Below are positions 7,670 through 16,004 of a DNA stretch of 46,819 bases, in pieces. The translations under genes and the position numbers were made by a program. Position 1 is the stretch's first letter, and every line of letters begins with the position of its first letter. The notes beneath the pieces are model-generated. The model ran no database searches and was not told where the DNA came from. It saw nothing but the letters and a program-made list of their open reading frames with translations. This DNA is from Candidatus Poribacteria bacterium (GTDB lineage Bacteria > Poribacteria > DTPJ01 > WJIO01): NCBI GenBank assembly GCA_014730235.1, contig WJIO01000355.1, positions 1-46,819 of the forward strand, in the 5' to 3' direction.

Positions 7670-9592
7670 TTAACCCGGCAGTATCCGATAACTTACCTTC
7701 GTAAATAAACCGATAATTATCCATAATCCGCCAATAAATGACTCACCCATAACAATACCCAGGAAGAAAGGCCTCATCTGCCTGTAAAGCTTTAAACCGC
7801 CAAATTTAAGGATCACAAACTTTGAAAGCCAGCCTAGAAATATGGAAAACCAGATGGTATATGGTGCCCAACTGGTAGTCATGGCATATCCCAGGGGATG
7901 CACCCGCCACCAGAAGAATGTATATCGCATGAATATCAGAAAGGACATTACCACAAAACCGGTGATAATAAACGAAAGCTCCATCCAGTTGGTATCCCGA
8001 GGATAATTCAGGAATGATGTTAAGCGGTTAAATGGTTCAGGGTCATACCAGTAGCCCATCTTTAAGCCGCCCACATGATACCACGTCATTAGCCCAGAAT
8101 AATATGATGTCGCAATAGCCACCACCATAACAATTCCCAGCACTCCCAGCAACTGCCGACGTTTAAGCCGGACAAAGTCAGTAGCCTTAAAGCTGTTCAT
8201 TATATGGGGCATCATAAATTCCCGCAGGTCAAACATAAGGGTCTTTTCAAAAGTGAGTATAGTATGGCTGGCTGCATCAAAGCTGGAGGATCCCATGCTT
8301 ATCATCAGGTAGTCCGAAGGTCGAAATATAGCCAGTAAAAACAGAAACCCACCGTCAGCCACCATCCATGTCAGGACAATAGCCATGACATAGAAGAATA
8401 TCATAACTCCGATGGCCAGGCCGAAAGACATTCCGGCCATCCAGGCCATACCTGCGATGATAACGGTGCCAAACACAAAACCCAGCAAGGCCCAGCGATA
8501 AGGGAGAGGTTCGTTGGAATCATCCACTTTCCTTAAGCCAATAGTAACCATAAAAATATCTTTTAAATGCCGTCGAGAGAGCCAGAGTACAAAGATCACC
8601 AGGGCGATATATCCACCCATTTCCTGTCGATTGGCCAGAGTCCACCCGCTGGCCGGGAATCCTGAGGCGTATGCAACTACGCTTTGGATCTTGTATATTA
8701 TGTAAAATATCCAGAAGCTAAAGGATACATCCAGAGATAAGAGATATGAAAACCCGATAATGGATGGATAGATCATCATTATCAGGGAACGCATGGCCGT
8801 CCAGGGCCTGTCGTTAAGATATGGATCCATAGAAAAATACAGAGGTATCCGGGGAACGCTGGGAATATGGGCGTGCAAACCGTTTATAAGATGAAGAACA
8901 ACGGCAATCCCTGCGCCTATCCATAACATTCTGTTTTTCATGAAGTTGTTTACACGGTTCTTGGGCTCTGTATTTTCCACCATCTCCACTGGAAGTCTTA
9001 CCAGGGGGAAGGTAAATCTTTCATGATCCACCCATTGACGACGGAGTATAACGCTGAGGCACACCAGCACAAAATATGTCATTAACACATAAGCCGACCA
9101 TACCAGCATAGGCCTTAGCCATTCTCCCCAGGGAACACCAGCACCGGCGGGAAGCTTTTCATAGAAATATTTCACCGCCTTTGGGTCTTTGACCATCATG
9201 GAATCCGGCAGATATCGGAAAAACAGGTCTTCCCATTCATTTTCAGGGGTGGCATAATAATAGGGCGCTACCAGCATAAACAGGTGATAACGTATGAAAC
9301 CGGATGATGGAATTCCGGAAGCAACGATCATCATACACCATACGGTTATCATTTCCGATGGTCTTAAACCCCATTTAGGTTTCCATCTGGCTAAGGTTAT
9401 GAAACCTATAAACATTATAATTATGTATAGAAAAAATGACCCTATGGGAAAATGATTACCAGCAACAAAAGTACCATATATCGCATAATCATTATAAGGG
9501 GTGATAAGACAGAGAAAAATGACGCATACAAGACCGAGGATAACGGCTCTCAGGGTAACTGGATGCCAGGGTTGATTATCGGTTAATTGCAT
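7670..9592 (-). CDS. DUF6785/DUF6784-type polytopic membrane protein (second paralogue)
   Basis: A 640-residue paralogue of the protein at 80-1990. It shares the ATPENEWEDLFFRYLP motif, the HPLGYAMTTSWAP segment near the end and GGLKLYRQMRPFFLGIVMGE before the last helix. It has about twelve hydrophobic segments. Function is unknown; it is first in a four-gene operon with lipid- and glycan-handling membrane proteins and follows the GH38 alpha-mannosidase gene, so an uptake or envelope role is possible. The ATG has an AGGAAG Shine-Dalgarno. A strong inverted repeat (9689-9727) separates it from the mannosidase gene. The two paralogues are about 6 kb apart on opposite strands and are clearly diverged, so they are not a recent duplication. 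Confidence 0.85.
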   Translation of the reverse strand: MQLTDNQPWHPVTLRAVILGLVCVIFLCLITPYNDYAIYGTFVAGNHFPIGSFFLYIIIMFIGFITLARWKPKWGLRPSEMITVWCMMIVASGIPSSGFIRYHLFMLVAPYYYATPENEWEDLFFRYLPDSMMVKDPKAVKYFYEKLPAGAGVPWGEWLRPMLVWSAYVLMTYFVLVCLSVILRRQWVDHERFTFPLVRLPVEMVENTEPKNRVNNFMKNRMLWIGAGIAVVLHLINGLHAHIPSVPRIPLYFSMDPYLNDRPWTAMRSLIMMIYPSIIGFSYLLSLDVSFSFWIFYIIYKIQSVVAYASGFPASGWTLANRQEMGGYIALVIFVLWLSRRHLKDIFMVTIGLRKVDDSNEPLPYRWALLGFVFGTVIIAGMAWMAGMSFGLAIGVMIFFYVMAIVLTWMVADGGFLFLLAIFRPSDYLMISMGSSSFDAASHTILTFEKTLMFDLREFMMPHIMNSFKATDFVRLKRRQLLGVLGIVMVVAIATSYYSGLMTWYHVGGLKMGYWYDPEPFNRLTSFLNYPRDTNWMELSFIITGFVVMSFLIFMRYTFFWWRVHPLGYAMTTSWAPYTIWFSIFLGWLSKFVILKFGGLKLYRQMRPFFLGIVMGESFIGGLWIIIGLFTKVSYRILPG

Positions 9593-9631
9593 AAATTATT
9601 CTTCCTAGAACTGATTTCAAATCTATATTTT

Positions 9632-9648
9632 CCCTTTTTATAAAAGGG
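9632..9648. repeat. Short inverted repeat CCCTTTT-TAT-AAAAGGG
   Basis: A perfect 7-bp inverted repeat about 40 nt upstream of the DUF6785 start codon, within TTTTCCCTTTTTATAAAAGG followed by GCATAAAGGGGGA. It resembles a short CCCTTTATAAAGGG-type dispersed repeat seen in many uncultured bacteria. It may also lie in the promoter of the operon. Only one copy is visible here. Confidence 0.35.
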
Positions 9649-9688
9649 CATAAAGGGGGATTTATTCTTGGCTGAAATTGCTTGGGAA

Positions 9689-9727
9689 TATGAACCTGAG
9701 AAGTGGATTCCACTTCTCAGGTTCATA
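9689..9727 (-). terminator. Strong hairpin after the mannosidase gene
   Basis: A perfect 17-bp inverted repeat: TATGAACCTGAGAAGTG and its complement around a 5-nt centre. It begins 4 bp after the stop codon of the alpha-mannosidase gene. No U-rich tract follows on the minus strand, so it is not a classical intrinsic terminator. It could instead protect the mRNA 3' end or partially insulate the downstream operon. Confidence 0.5.
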
Positions 9728-9731
9728 ATAT

Positions 9732-12614
9732 TTATAAGCTAATTTTCACAGTAGCAACACCAAAGGCTGGTATATCAACCTTAAGGATATTATCTTTCAA
9801 TTCGGCAGAACTATCAGCTATGGGTCTTTCCAGAATATCAGTTTCAATAACCTCTGGTTCGGAACTCCCCATGGGAGATTTAAGCTGGATTAAGGTTGGG
9901 TCTATTCTGATTTCAGTTTCTGTAGGTTCTCCCTCCATTTCGTAAAGCCGCAGTATAATTGCATCTTCATCTTCCGCTTTTTTGATCCCTGAAAGCAATA
10001 TATTGGATGGATTTATAGAGATGAATTCCTTCTCTTTCGGTAGGTCTCCCTCATGCACATCTGTTCCTACTGGCTCCAGTTGATGGTTAAACTCATAACC
10101 AGCCCTGGCAGCGTCGGAAGGTGTCCAGTTGCCATCGTGGGGAATAATAGCGAATCTTATCTGATGCTGACCCAGTTCAGGAAGGGGATCAGGATCATAA
10201 CTGCTTCGGAGCAGCGTTAGCTTGATTTCATCTTCAGACACGTTGTGACCATATTTGCAATCGTTTAAAAGTGTAACACCTGCTTCACTCTGGCCGTCTA
10301 TCCGTTCCCCGGTCAGGTCTACCCATTTCTGAGATGGAACTTCCGCGCCATCTGTGGGGCGGCTGATATAACCGCAGGGGATCTCAAATTTTGCTTCTTC
10401 TGCCTTTATACATACAGGAAATACAACCTTCAGCATGGGAACACCGTAACCGGCATGGCCTCGCTCAAGCCAGTTGACGTTGAGGTTAAAGTCAACTCTG
10501 GGCATACCGGCTTTCAGGGATATTTCCATGGTAAAAGTGGAATCATTGAGCTTATGATGTGCCCTAATAGTAGCCATATAGGGGCCTCGGTGGCTCATAT
10601 CAATAGTTGCTCCGTCATCGAAATCTATTTGCTTGATTATCTGACCGATTTCCCACGCTGTCATACCATGCGGAGCTTCCAGCAGCCATTGCAGCATCCC
10701 AAGTTTTTTACCTTCAGGAACTAAATCCTGACCGGTTCGCTTGTCAATCAGAGATGAAACAGAGCCGGAACGCTGATCAACAGTGACTTTCAGGTATTCA
10801 TTCTCTATAACATTAGACCCATGTGCTGTAACACCCGGTTTATGTGATGCTGGTGTGTATGACCTGGCGATGGAGTAAATTCGATAGCCCATGGCCGGCA
10901 GTTGTTCAACCGGGAAAGCGATGGTCATAAATCTGTGTCCCCAGTAGTTCCCACGATCAATAACCTGTGCGGCGAATTTTTCACCTGAGCCTGATACTAC
11001 CTCTACCTGATTGTTGGGAATGTCTTTATCCCAGACCTTTACAAGAGCTACATCGTTTCTTTCCCAGGGGTTGGGATTGAATACAACAAAAGGTTCGCCT
11101 GATACTGCACCGCCGCTCAGATTAGACATTCTTCCCATAGCGCTTTCGTGTCCTGAACCTGCACCGATGCCTACACCAACTTTATCGCCGGGGGTATAAC
11201 CTTCTGGAACGCCATTCATACCTGACGTGTCGATCTTTGATGCAAGAAAGCGTAGGGCTCTGGTCTTTACCATACCAGTTCGGGCCAGAGTTTCCTGAAA
11301 CAATCCCTGGGCGTAATCATAAGTGCCTTTTACACCTGAGCCTGGGATAATGTCATGGAACTGGTTAAACATGGTATTACGCCAGCCAATAAAAAGGTCG
11401 TCGTTGGGATATGGCATATCCAGAAGCCGCCATGCCAGCACTGCTGAAATTTCAGCCTCTTCAAGGCGATTTTCGCCAAACCTGTTGGCCAGCTTGATGT
11501 TGCTCTGGGAGGTATAGCATCCCGGGAATACGAAGTTAAGCTCATCGTCAATAACCGGTAGATCGTCGGGTAGTTCAGGTTCTATGGTGTCAAAGTATTC
11601 CTCAGTTGTGCTCAATTTGACATTGGGGAATATGGGCCATGTATCCATGTCTATAGCCAGGATTAGGTCTCTCCTTGTTGGGCCTCCACCATGATCACCA
11701 ACACCATATACAAAGAGATAATCTTTAAGACCCGTAGATTTTTCGTAATCAAAGAGAAGATGAGTCATATCCGGAAATCCTGATCCTGCGCCAGCCCGAT
11801 CAAATCCTATCTCACCGTTATACCATAAAACAGCGTCGTCGAAAGCCAGTACCTTTGAGCCGTCCTTACCTTTCCACCAGAACAGTCTTTGATTTTTACC
11901 TCCACGGCAGAAATAATAACGTTTGACTCCTGCCTTATTAAGAAGCCCCGGAACGGTGTAAGCATGACCAAAAAGATCAGGTTGCCAGATCAGCTTAACG
12001 GCATCAATAGGCATACCAAATTCCCGTTTGAAAAAGCGTTTTGTATACAGCAGGTGACGACAGAGGATTTCACCCGATGCCAGATTTTCATCACCTTCAA
12101 CCCATGTGCTGGCGATGATTTCCCATTTCCCCTCTTTTACCCTTTCTTTGATTTTTTCGTATAACTCAGGCAGGTAATCCTTTGCGGCTTGATATGTGGA
12201 AGCCTGGCTTTGAGAAAATGTGAATTCCGGGAATTCATCCATAAGTCTGTCCATTGTAGAGAAAGTATCATTTATAACGCTGACTGTTTCAGGCCAATTC
12301 CACATCCAGTTCATGTCAATATGGGCATGGGCCACGCAGTAGATGGTGTATTCCTTCGCCACCAAGCCTATGGGTTTCAGGATGTCCTCTACTTTGGTGG
12401 TGATCAATTCAACATCCAGCGGTCTTTTATTCATTTCAGTTTCTGCATATTCAACCGCCTCGTCTATCAATGGCTGCCATTCGTCCTTGTTATCGGGCTT
12501 TGCGTTAACAAGACGCTGAGCAAAACAAATTTCCTGAGACAATCTGCCGAATCGTCCTTTGTCTTTATCATAAGAATTTTTTATAATGTCAAGTTTCTTT
12601 TCAAGTTCACTCAT
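9732..12614 (-). CDS. Alpha-mannosidase, glycoside hydrolase family 38
   Basis: A 960-residue GH38 enzyme, which hydrolyses alpha-mannosides with retention using an active-site zinc. The N-terminal catalytic domain has AHAHIDMNWMWNW (95-107; zinc ligands H98 and D100) and WQPDLFGHAYTVPGLLNKAG, with D213 as the predicted nucleophile. A helical middle domain (roughly 390-480) and the long beta-rich GH38 C-terminal region follow. No signal peptide is visible, so it is probably cytoplasmic and acts on imported manno-oligosaccharides. Length fits the family. The ATG has a GGGGAG Shine-Dalgarno 8 nt upstream. A MITE (copy C) ends 37 nt before the start codon and must supply or carry the leader. A strong hairpin follows the stop codon. 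Confidence 0.93.
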   Translation of the reverse strand: MSELEKKLDIIKNSYDKDKGRFGRLSQEICFAQRLVNAKPDNKDEWQPLIDEAVEYAETEMNKRPLDVELITTKVEDILKPIGLVAKEYTIYCVAHAHIDMNWMWNWPETVSVINDTFSTMDRLMDEFPEFTFSQSQASTYQAAKDYLPELYEKIKERVKEGKWEIIASTWVEGDENLASGEILCRHLLYTKRFFKREFGMPIDAVKLIWQPDLFGHAYTVPGLLNKAGVKRYYFCRGGKNQRLFWWKGKDGSKVLAFDDAVLWYNGEIGFDRAGAGSGFPDMTHLLFDYEKSTGLKDYLFVYGVGDHGGGPTRRDLILAIDMDTWPIFPNVKLSTTEEYFDTIEPELPDDLPVIDDELNFVFPGCYTSQSNIKLANRFGENRLEEAEISAVLAWRLLDMPYPNDDLFIGWRNTMFNQFHDIIPGSGVKGTYDYAQGLFQETLARTGMVKTRALRFLASKIDTSGMNGVPEGYTPGDKVGVGIGAGSGHESAMGRMSNLSGGAVSGEPFVVFNPNPWERNDVALVKVWDKDIPNNQVEVVSGSGEKFAAQVIDRGNYWGHRFMTIAFPVEQLPAMGYRIYSIARSYTPASHKPGVTAHGSNVIENEYLKVTVDQRSGSVSSLIDKRTGQDLVPEGKKLGMLQWLLEAPHGMTAWEIGQIIKQIDFDDGATIDMSHRGPYMATIRAHHKLNDSTFTMEISLKAGMPRVDFNLNVNWLERGHAGYGVPMLKVVFPVCIKAEEAKFEIPCGYISRPTDGAEVPSQKWVDLTGERIDGQSEAGVTLLNDCKYGHNVSEDEIKLTLLRSSYDPDPLPELGQHQIRFAIIPHDGNWTPSDAARAGYEFNHQLEPVGTDVHEGDLPKEKEFISINPSNILLSGIKKAEDEDAIILRLYEMEGEPTETEIRIDPTLIQLKSPMGSSEPEVIETDILERPIADSSAELKDNILKVDIPAFGVATVKISL

Positions 12615-12651
12615 GACGATAACTCCCCTGTATTACATGTTTTACCAAAAT

Positions 12652-12760
12652 GGTTCTTGCGGATTTAGTATGGTAATAATTTGAAAATTTTCTCAGCTTG
12701 TCATTCCTGCGAAAGCATAAAGAACTTTCTTATCTTTACCAAACTGAACCCGGAAGAGCC
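12652..12760 (+). mobile_element. ISL3-like MITE with internal deletion (copy C, 109 bp)
   Basis: The ends GGTTCTTGCGGATTTAGTAT and AAACTGAACCCGGAAGAGCC match the family. The right arm of the central hairpin is missing: the sequence jumps from GTCATTCCTGCGAAAGC straight to ATAAAG. This is a deletion of about 11 bp between two AGCA repeats. The right end abuts the shared 30-bp tail (12761-12790). The left end is 37 nt from the alpha-mannosidase start codon. Confidence 0.85.
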
Positions 12761-13126
12761 AAAGTTTTCACGGACATAAATTTTATGCTTCGAATCTTTA
12801 TCACATATTATACTATTTAACAGGCATAAGTGTCGAGTGCCTTTTGATTAGTTTTGTCCATGAAGCTTTAGCTGATATTTTATCAGAATACAACTTTTCT
12901 TACAATCTTAAACAGAATACCCAGATTTTCAAAGTCGAAAAAAATCTAAAGAATTTTAAACTAACTGCCGATAAAAACATATAACGAGAGTAGCAAGTTA
13001 TTCTGATCCGACTTATATAACTATATTAAGCTTTTTTCAAAACTTTTAATACTGTGCAAATTTTCATCATCTTATTTAATTTCGCATAAGATAGCAAACC
13101 CAGAATTTATATGTAAGGAGAGGGAA
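12761..13126. other. Intergenic region upstream of the sigma factor gene
   Basis: A gene-free stretch between two divergently transcribed genes. It holds the 30-bp MITE tail (12761-12790), a small inverted repeat CTGATA-TTT-TATCAG (12872-12886) and AT-rich sequence. I see no good -35/-10 pair. An AAGGAGAGGG ribosome binding site for the sigma factor gene lies at 13115-13124. Confidence 0.5.
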
Positions 13127-13687
13127 ATGGGGTTAGCATCAAATGAACCATCAAACTTGAGTGATGAGGAATTGATAAATCGAATACAAAAAGGCGATAA
13201 GGAATCTTTTGATAAATTAGTCAGGGATTATTTTCCAAAAATAAACAAAAAAGTCCGTGCTCTGGTTCCTCCGGAAGACGCAGACGATGTAACTCAGGAT
13301 GTATTACTTAATTTGGTTAAGTCCATTGATAAATTTAAAGGGAAATCTGCCTTTGCTACATGGCTTAATAGGATTGTATCTAATAGAGTAGCTGATTATT
13401 ACCGGAAAGTCTTTCGGCAGCGAAACAGATTTATTATTGAAGAAGAAATAATTAAGCAAGAACCAGCAGAAGAAGTTAATAACAATATAGAAATGGAAGA
13501 CCTGTTGATGAAATTGCCCGAAAATTATCGAGAGGTAATCCTTATGAAACTATGCCATAACCTGTCTTTTGCAGAAATTGCTTCTGAACTTGGTGTAACT
13601 TACGAAGCGGCTCGCTCAAGATACAGGCGTGGAATAAAGTGCGCTGCCAGTAAAATAGATTCTGATTTGTTGCTTACACATAATTAA
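13127..13687 (+). CDS. ECF-subfamily RNA polymerase sigma factor
   Basis: A 186-residue sigma factor with the two-domain ECF layout. Region 2 is FDKLVRDYFPKINKKVRAL...DADDVTQDVLL...FATWLNRIVSNRVADYYRK (about 26-87). Region 4 is LLMKLPENYREVILMKL...LSFAEIASELGVTYEAARSR (about 125-166). It directs RNA polymerase to a specific regulon. The ATG has a very good Shine-Dalgarno (AAGGAGAGGG). No anti-sigma factor lies next to it, which is unusual; the gene stands alone between a MITE-bearing intergenic region and a convergent gene. Its stop codon directly abuts that of the DUF4838-like gene with no base between them. Target promoters cannot be identified from this window. Confidence 0.92.
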   Translation: MGLASNEPSNLSDEELINRIQKGDKESFDKLVRDYFPKINKKVRALVPPEDADDVTQDVLLNLVKSIDKFKGKSAFATWLNRIVSNRVADYYRKVFRQRNRFIIEEEIIKQEPAEEVNNNIEMEDLLMKLPENYREVILMKLCHNLSFAEIASELGVTYEAARSRYRRGIKCAASKIDSDLLLTHN

Positions 13688-15460
13688 TTACTGAGCTTTT
13701 AGCTTTTGCTTTCGTTCCTGTGCATCTGCAATTATTGGCTCAAGGTAATTAAAAATATAGCTTTCAGGTATAATGAAAACATCTTCCTCTGCGTTTTGAA
13801 AGAGAAATTTTACTAGTTTTCTGCCTGTTTCAGTGGCTTTTTGAAAACTGACAACAGCTTTTTCTTTTTTCTGCATCTTTTGGTAATTTATACCATCAAA
13901 ATAATTACTGATAGTCTGCCATAAATACCAGGAATGATCGAGAGATATTTCCATTTTTCTGATCCTGTCAAAGCTCATCGCATCATCTACCATACTCCTG
14001 GCATTTCCCAATTCAAGCCTTAATTCTGAGAAAATATCTTCATTCATAAGCTTTAATATCTTTTCAGGTGGATCAATATAGCCAAAATGTTCCATTTGGA
14101 ACATACTATCTTCGAGCTTTGCGAAAAATCTTTTCATAGGCTCAGCCGCCGAACCATAATATTTTTCACAATAGTCATCTACTATGCTCCCCAAATCTAA
14201 AATAGGGTTCCAGATTTGTTTTGAAAATACATAATAATTCAGACTATAAGTTCCCCAGTTACCGGGTTCACAATTGGATATAATAACATCCAGAGCTTTT
14301 AAACCATTTAGATAATGAATGTCAGATACTATAGTTTGCAATATTGGAAAAGGCAGGGAATTCTGACTATAGGAACCCATATAATATTCATAAATATAAA
14401 CTTTCTTCCAGCTAGCTAATTGTTGATTAAGTTTGACCAGGATTTCGCTGTTAATTTCACATTGTTTATCCCCAATAGAATGACGATAGCATCGTGAGGA
14501 ATTCTCAAAGGTCAAAGAATTACCTTTGACAGTATTTTTTCTATTCTTCGCCAGATCGTTAAGATTATCTGAAATTAAACTAAAATTGACATCCGGGAAG
14601 CTGTTATTCAGCTCAATAAAAATATCTCCAATTTCGTTATCATATTCTGATTCAGATATAAGTGCTTTAATATCATTATCCCTTATACCCATATACTTAA
14701 TTTCAGGATTTCCCTCAATAAGCAGTTTTATCTTAACTTTAATATCACCAACAGTATCTGGTGTAATATCATCAATTATTGCATATATATTAATACCGCG
14801 TCTTTCCAGTTCACCTTTGAGTGAGGATTTATTCTCTATGTAACCTGATGAGTTTATGCCAATAAAATTCATTTTATTTTTACCCATCCAATCAACTAAT
14901 TGAATGGTTTTACTTATATCAATCAAAGAGGTAACAAAACCCCTGTGCTTAATCCCTGGAGAATCTGTATAATCAATGGGCTTTAAAAGTATATCATAAT
15001 GCCGGGGTATTACTTCCCCAATAATACCGGGAGCAAACCATCGGCAGCCCAGTATCTCCAAAAAAGTATATACGCTGTAAAGAGTTCCTCTGGGAGTTGT
15101 ACCAGCAAGCACAAGCCTTTCGCCCATGCTTTTTATTATGAATCCATCTGCACCCAGGATATTTTCATCCAGTTTAATACCCATTTTCACAGCGGCGTCT
15201 TTGCCTAACAATATCATCTTTTTCAATACAGGTTTATTGCCTTTATCCAGCGGTAGAAAGACTCCGGAGCTTTGCATAACATATCCCTGGAGTTCCTGGG
15301 CGGCGAATTCGTCAACCGATGTGAAATTGGAACCAAGTAAAATCCGGTATTCTGTTTTACCATCCAGCACGATTGGAAGCGTATCTAAACTGCTGTAAAT
15401 CATATCAGCAAAGCAAAATAGCAATACCATTAAGCATATTAAGAAAAATCTGATTCTCAT
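13688..15460 (-). CDS. Secreted DUF4838-like protein (glycosidase-related)
   Basis: A 590-residue protein with an N-terminal signal peptide (about 1-23: basic MRIR then a hydrophobic run). The region EYRILLGSNFTSVDEFAAQELQGYV...GFIIKSMGERLVLAG...RGTLYSVYTFLEILGCRWFAPG is typical of the beta-hexosaminidase/alpha-glucuronidase N-terminal domain. It is followed by a degenerate barrel and VDDYCEKYYGSAAEPMKRFF, as in DUF4838 proteins of polysaccharide-degrading bacteria. No catalytic residues can be assigned with confidence. A role in periplasmic or surface glycan degradation is likely but unproven. The ATG has a strong TGGAGG Shine-Dalgarno. The 3' end meets the sigma factor gene with zero intervening bases. 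Confidence 0.75.
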   Translation of the reverse strand: MRIRFFLICLMVLLFCFADMIYSSLDTLPIVLDGKTEYRILLGSNFTSVDEFAAQELQGYVMQSSGVFLPLDKGNKPVLKKMILLGKDAAVKMGIKLDENILGADGFIIKSMGERLVLAGTTPRGTLYSVYTFLEILGCRWFAPGIIGEVIPRHYDILLKPIDYTDSPGIKHRGFVTSLIDISKTIQLVDWMGKNKMNFIGINSSGYIENKSSLKGELERRGINIYAIIDDITPDTVGDIKVKIKLLIEGNPEIKYMGIRDNDIKALISESEYDNEIGDIFIELNNSFPDVNFSLISDNLNDLAKNRKNTVKGNSLTFENSSRCYRHSIGDKQCEINSEILVKLNQQLASWKKVYIYEYYMGSYSQNSLPFPILQTIVSDIHYLNGLKALDVIISNCEPGNWGTYSLNYYVFSKQIWNPILDLGSIVDDYCEKYYGSAAEPMKRFFAKLEDSMFQMEHFGYIDPPEKILKLMNEDIFSELRLELGNARSMVDDAMSFDRIRKMEISLDHSWYLWQTISNYFDGINYQKMQKKEKAVVSFQKATETGRKLVKFLFQNAEEDVFIIPESYIFNYLEPIIADAQERKQKLKAQ

Positions 15461-15662
15461 TATATATCCTCCAGGTATCAGGTCTTTTTAATTTTCCCTA
15501 ACTCCAACAATTTCCATTGGGCTAACCTGGCGCAGTGAAGTGAAGACATACAGCAGCGATGTTGGTTGTCTCAGATGAGAGATATTGTTGCTGTGAATCT
15601 GAATCGTTAGTATGTTGACCATGATATACCTATCTGTTTATGGATAATGATCTGATATATTT
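15461..15662. other. Intergenic leader region with an unverified 44-codon ORF
   Basis: Upstream of the DUF4838-like gene. A minus-strand ORF from 15622 to 15488 would encode MVNILTIQIHSNNISHLRQ... to ...MEIVGVREN, 44 residues, with only a weak ribosome binding site. The stretch around 15530-15600 looks richer in GC than its surroundings. It could be a remnant of a decayed gene; I would not call it a gene without homologues. Confidence 0.3.
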
Positions 15663-15790
15663 GGTTCTTCCGGGTTTAGTGGGGTTATAATTGAAAATCC
15701 TCTCAGCTTGTCATTCCTGCGAAAGCAGGAATGACAGCATAAAAAAGTTTCTTATCTTTACCACACTCAAGCCGGAAGAGCCATATATTT
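15655..15790 (+). mobile_element. Complete ISL3-like MITE with 8-bp target duplication (copy D)
   Basis: The element proper is 15663-15782 (120 bp), from GGTTCTTCCGGGTTTAGTGG to CACACTCAAGCCGGAAGAGC plus a final C. It is flanked by exact direct repeats ATATATTT at 15655-15662 and 15783-15790. The central hairpin is TGTCATTCCTGC / GCAGGAATGACA with a GAAA loop. It lies between two divergent genes, 202 bp and 222 bp from their starts. Confidence 0.9.
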
Positions 15791-15877
15791 TACCAATGTT
15801 ATAGAAATTTAACATAATTCCCCGAAGAATTCAAGCATTTTTGCCATGTATATTCTGAGGAGAATCATTTATAGCTC

Positions 15878-15907
15878 TTGTTTTTTGCGCTTGGTTTCTG
15901 CTATACT
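15878..15907 (+). promoter_or_regulatory. Possible promoter for the GH42-like gene
   Basis: TTGTTT (15878-15883) is separated by 18 bp from TATACT (15902-15907), a plausible sigma-70-type pair. The start codon at 16005 is about 90 nt beyond the expected transcription start. Confidence 0.35.
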
Positions 15908-16004
15908 GGGATCCGACGATGCAACTATAGAGTTGATATATTTGAGGCCAAATCCGGTCATATATAACACTTAAGAGAATCTATATCTAAATCTGGAGGT
16001 AATC

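Noticed and set aside
12189-12668. 159-codon frame antisense to the alpha-mannosidase gene
   Set aside because: It lies over the GH38 catalytic region and into a MITE, with no domain content.
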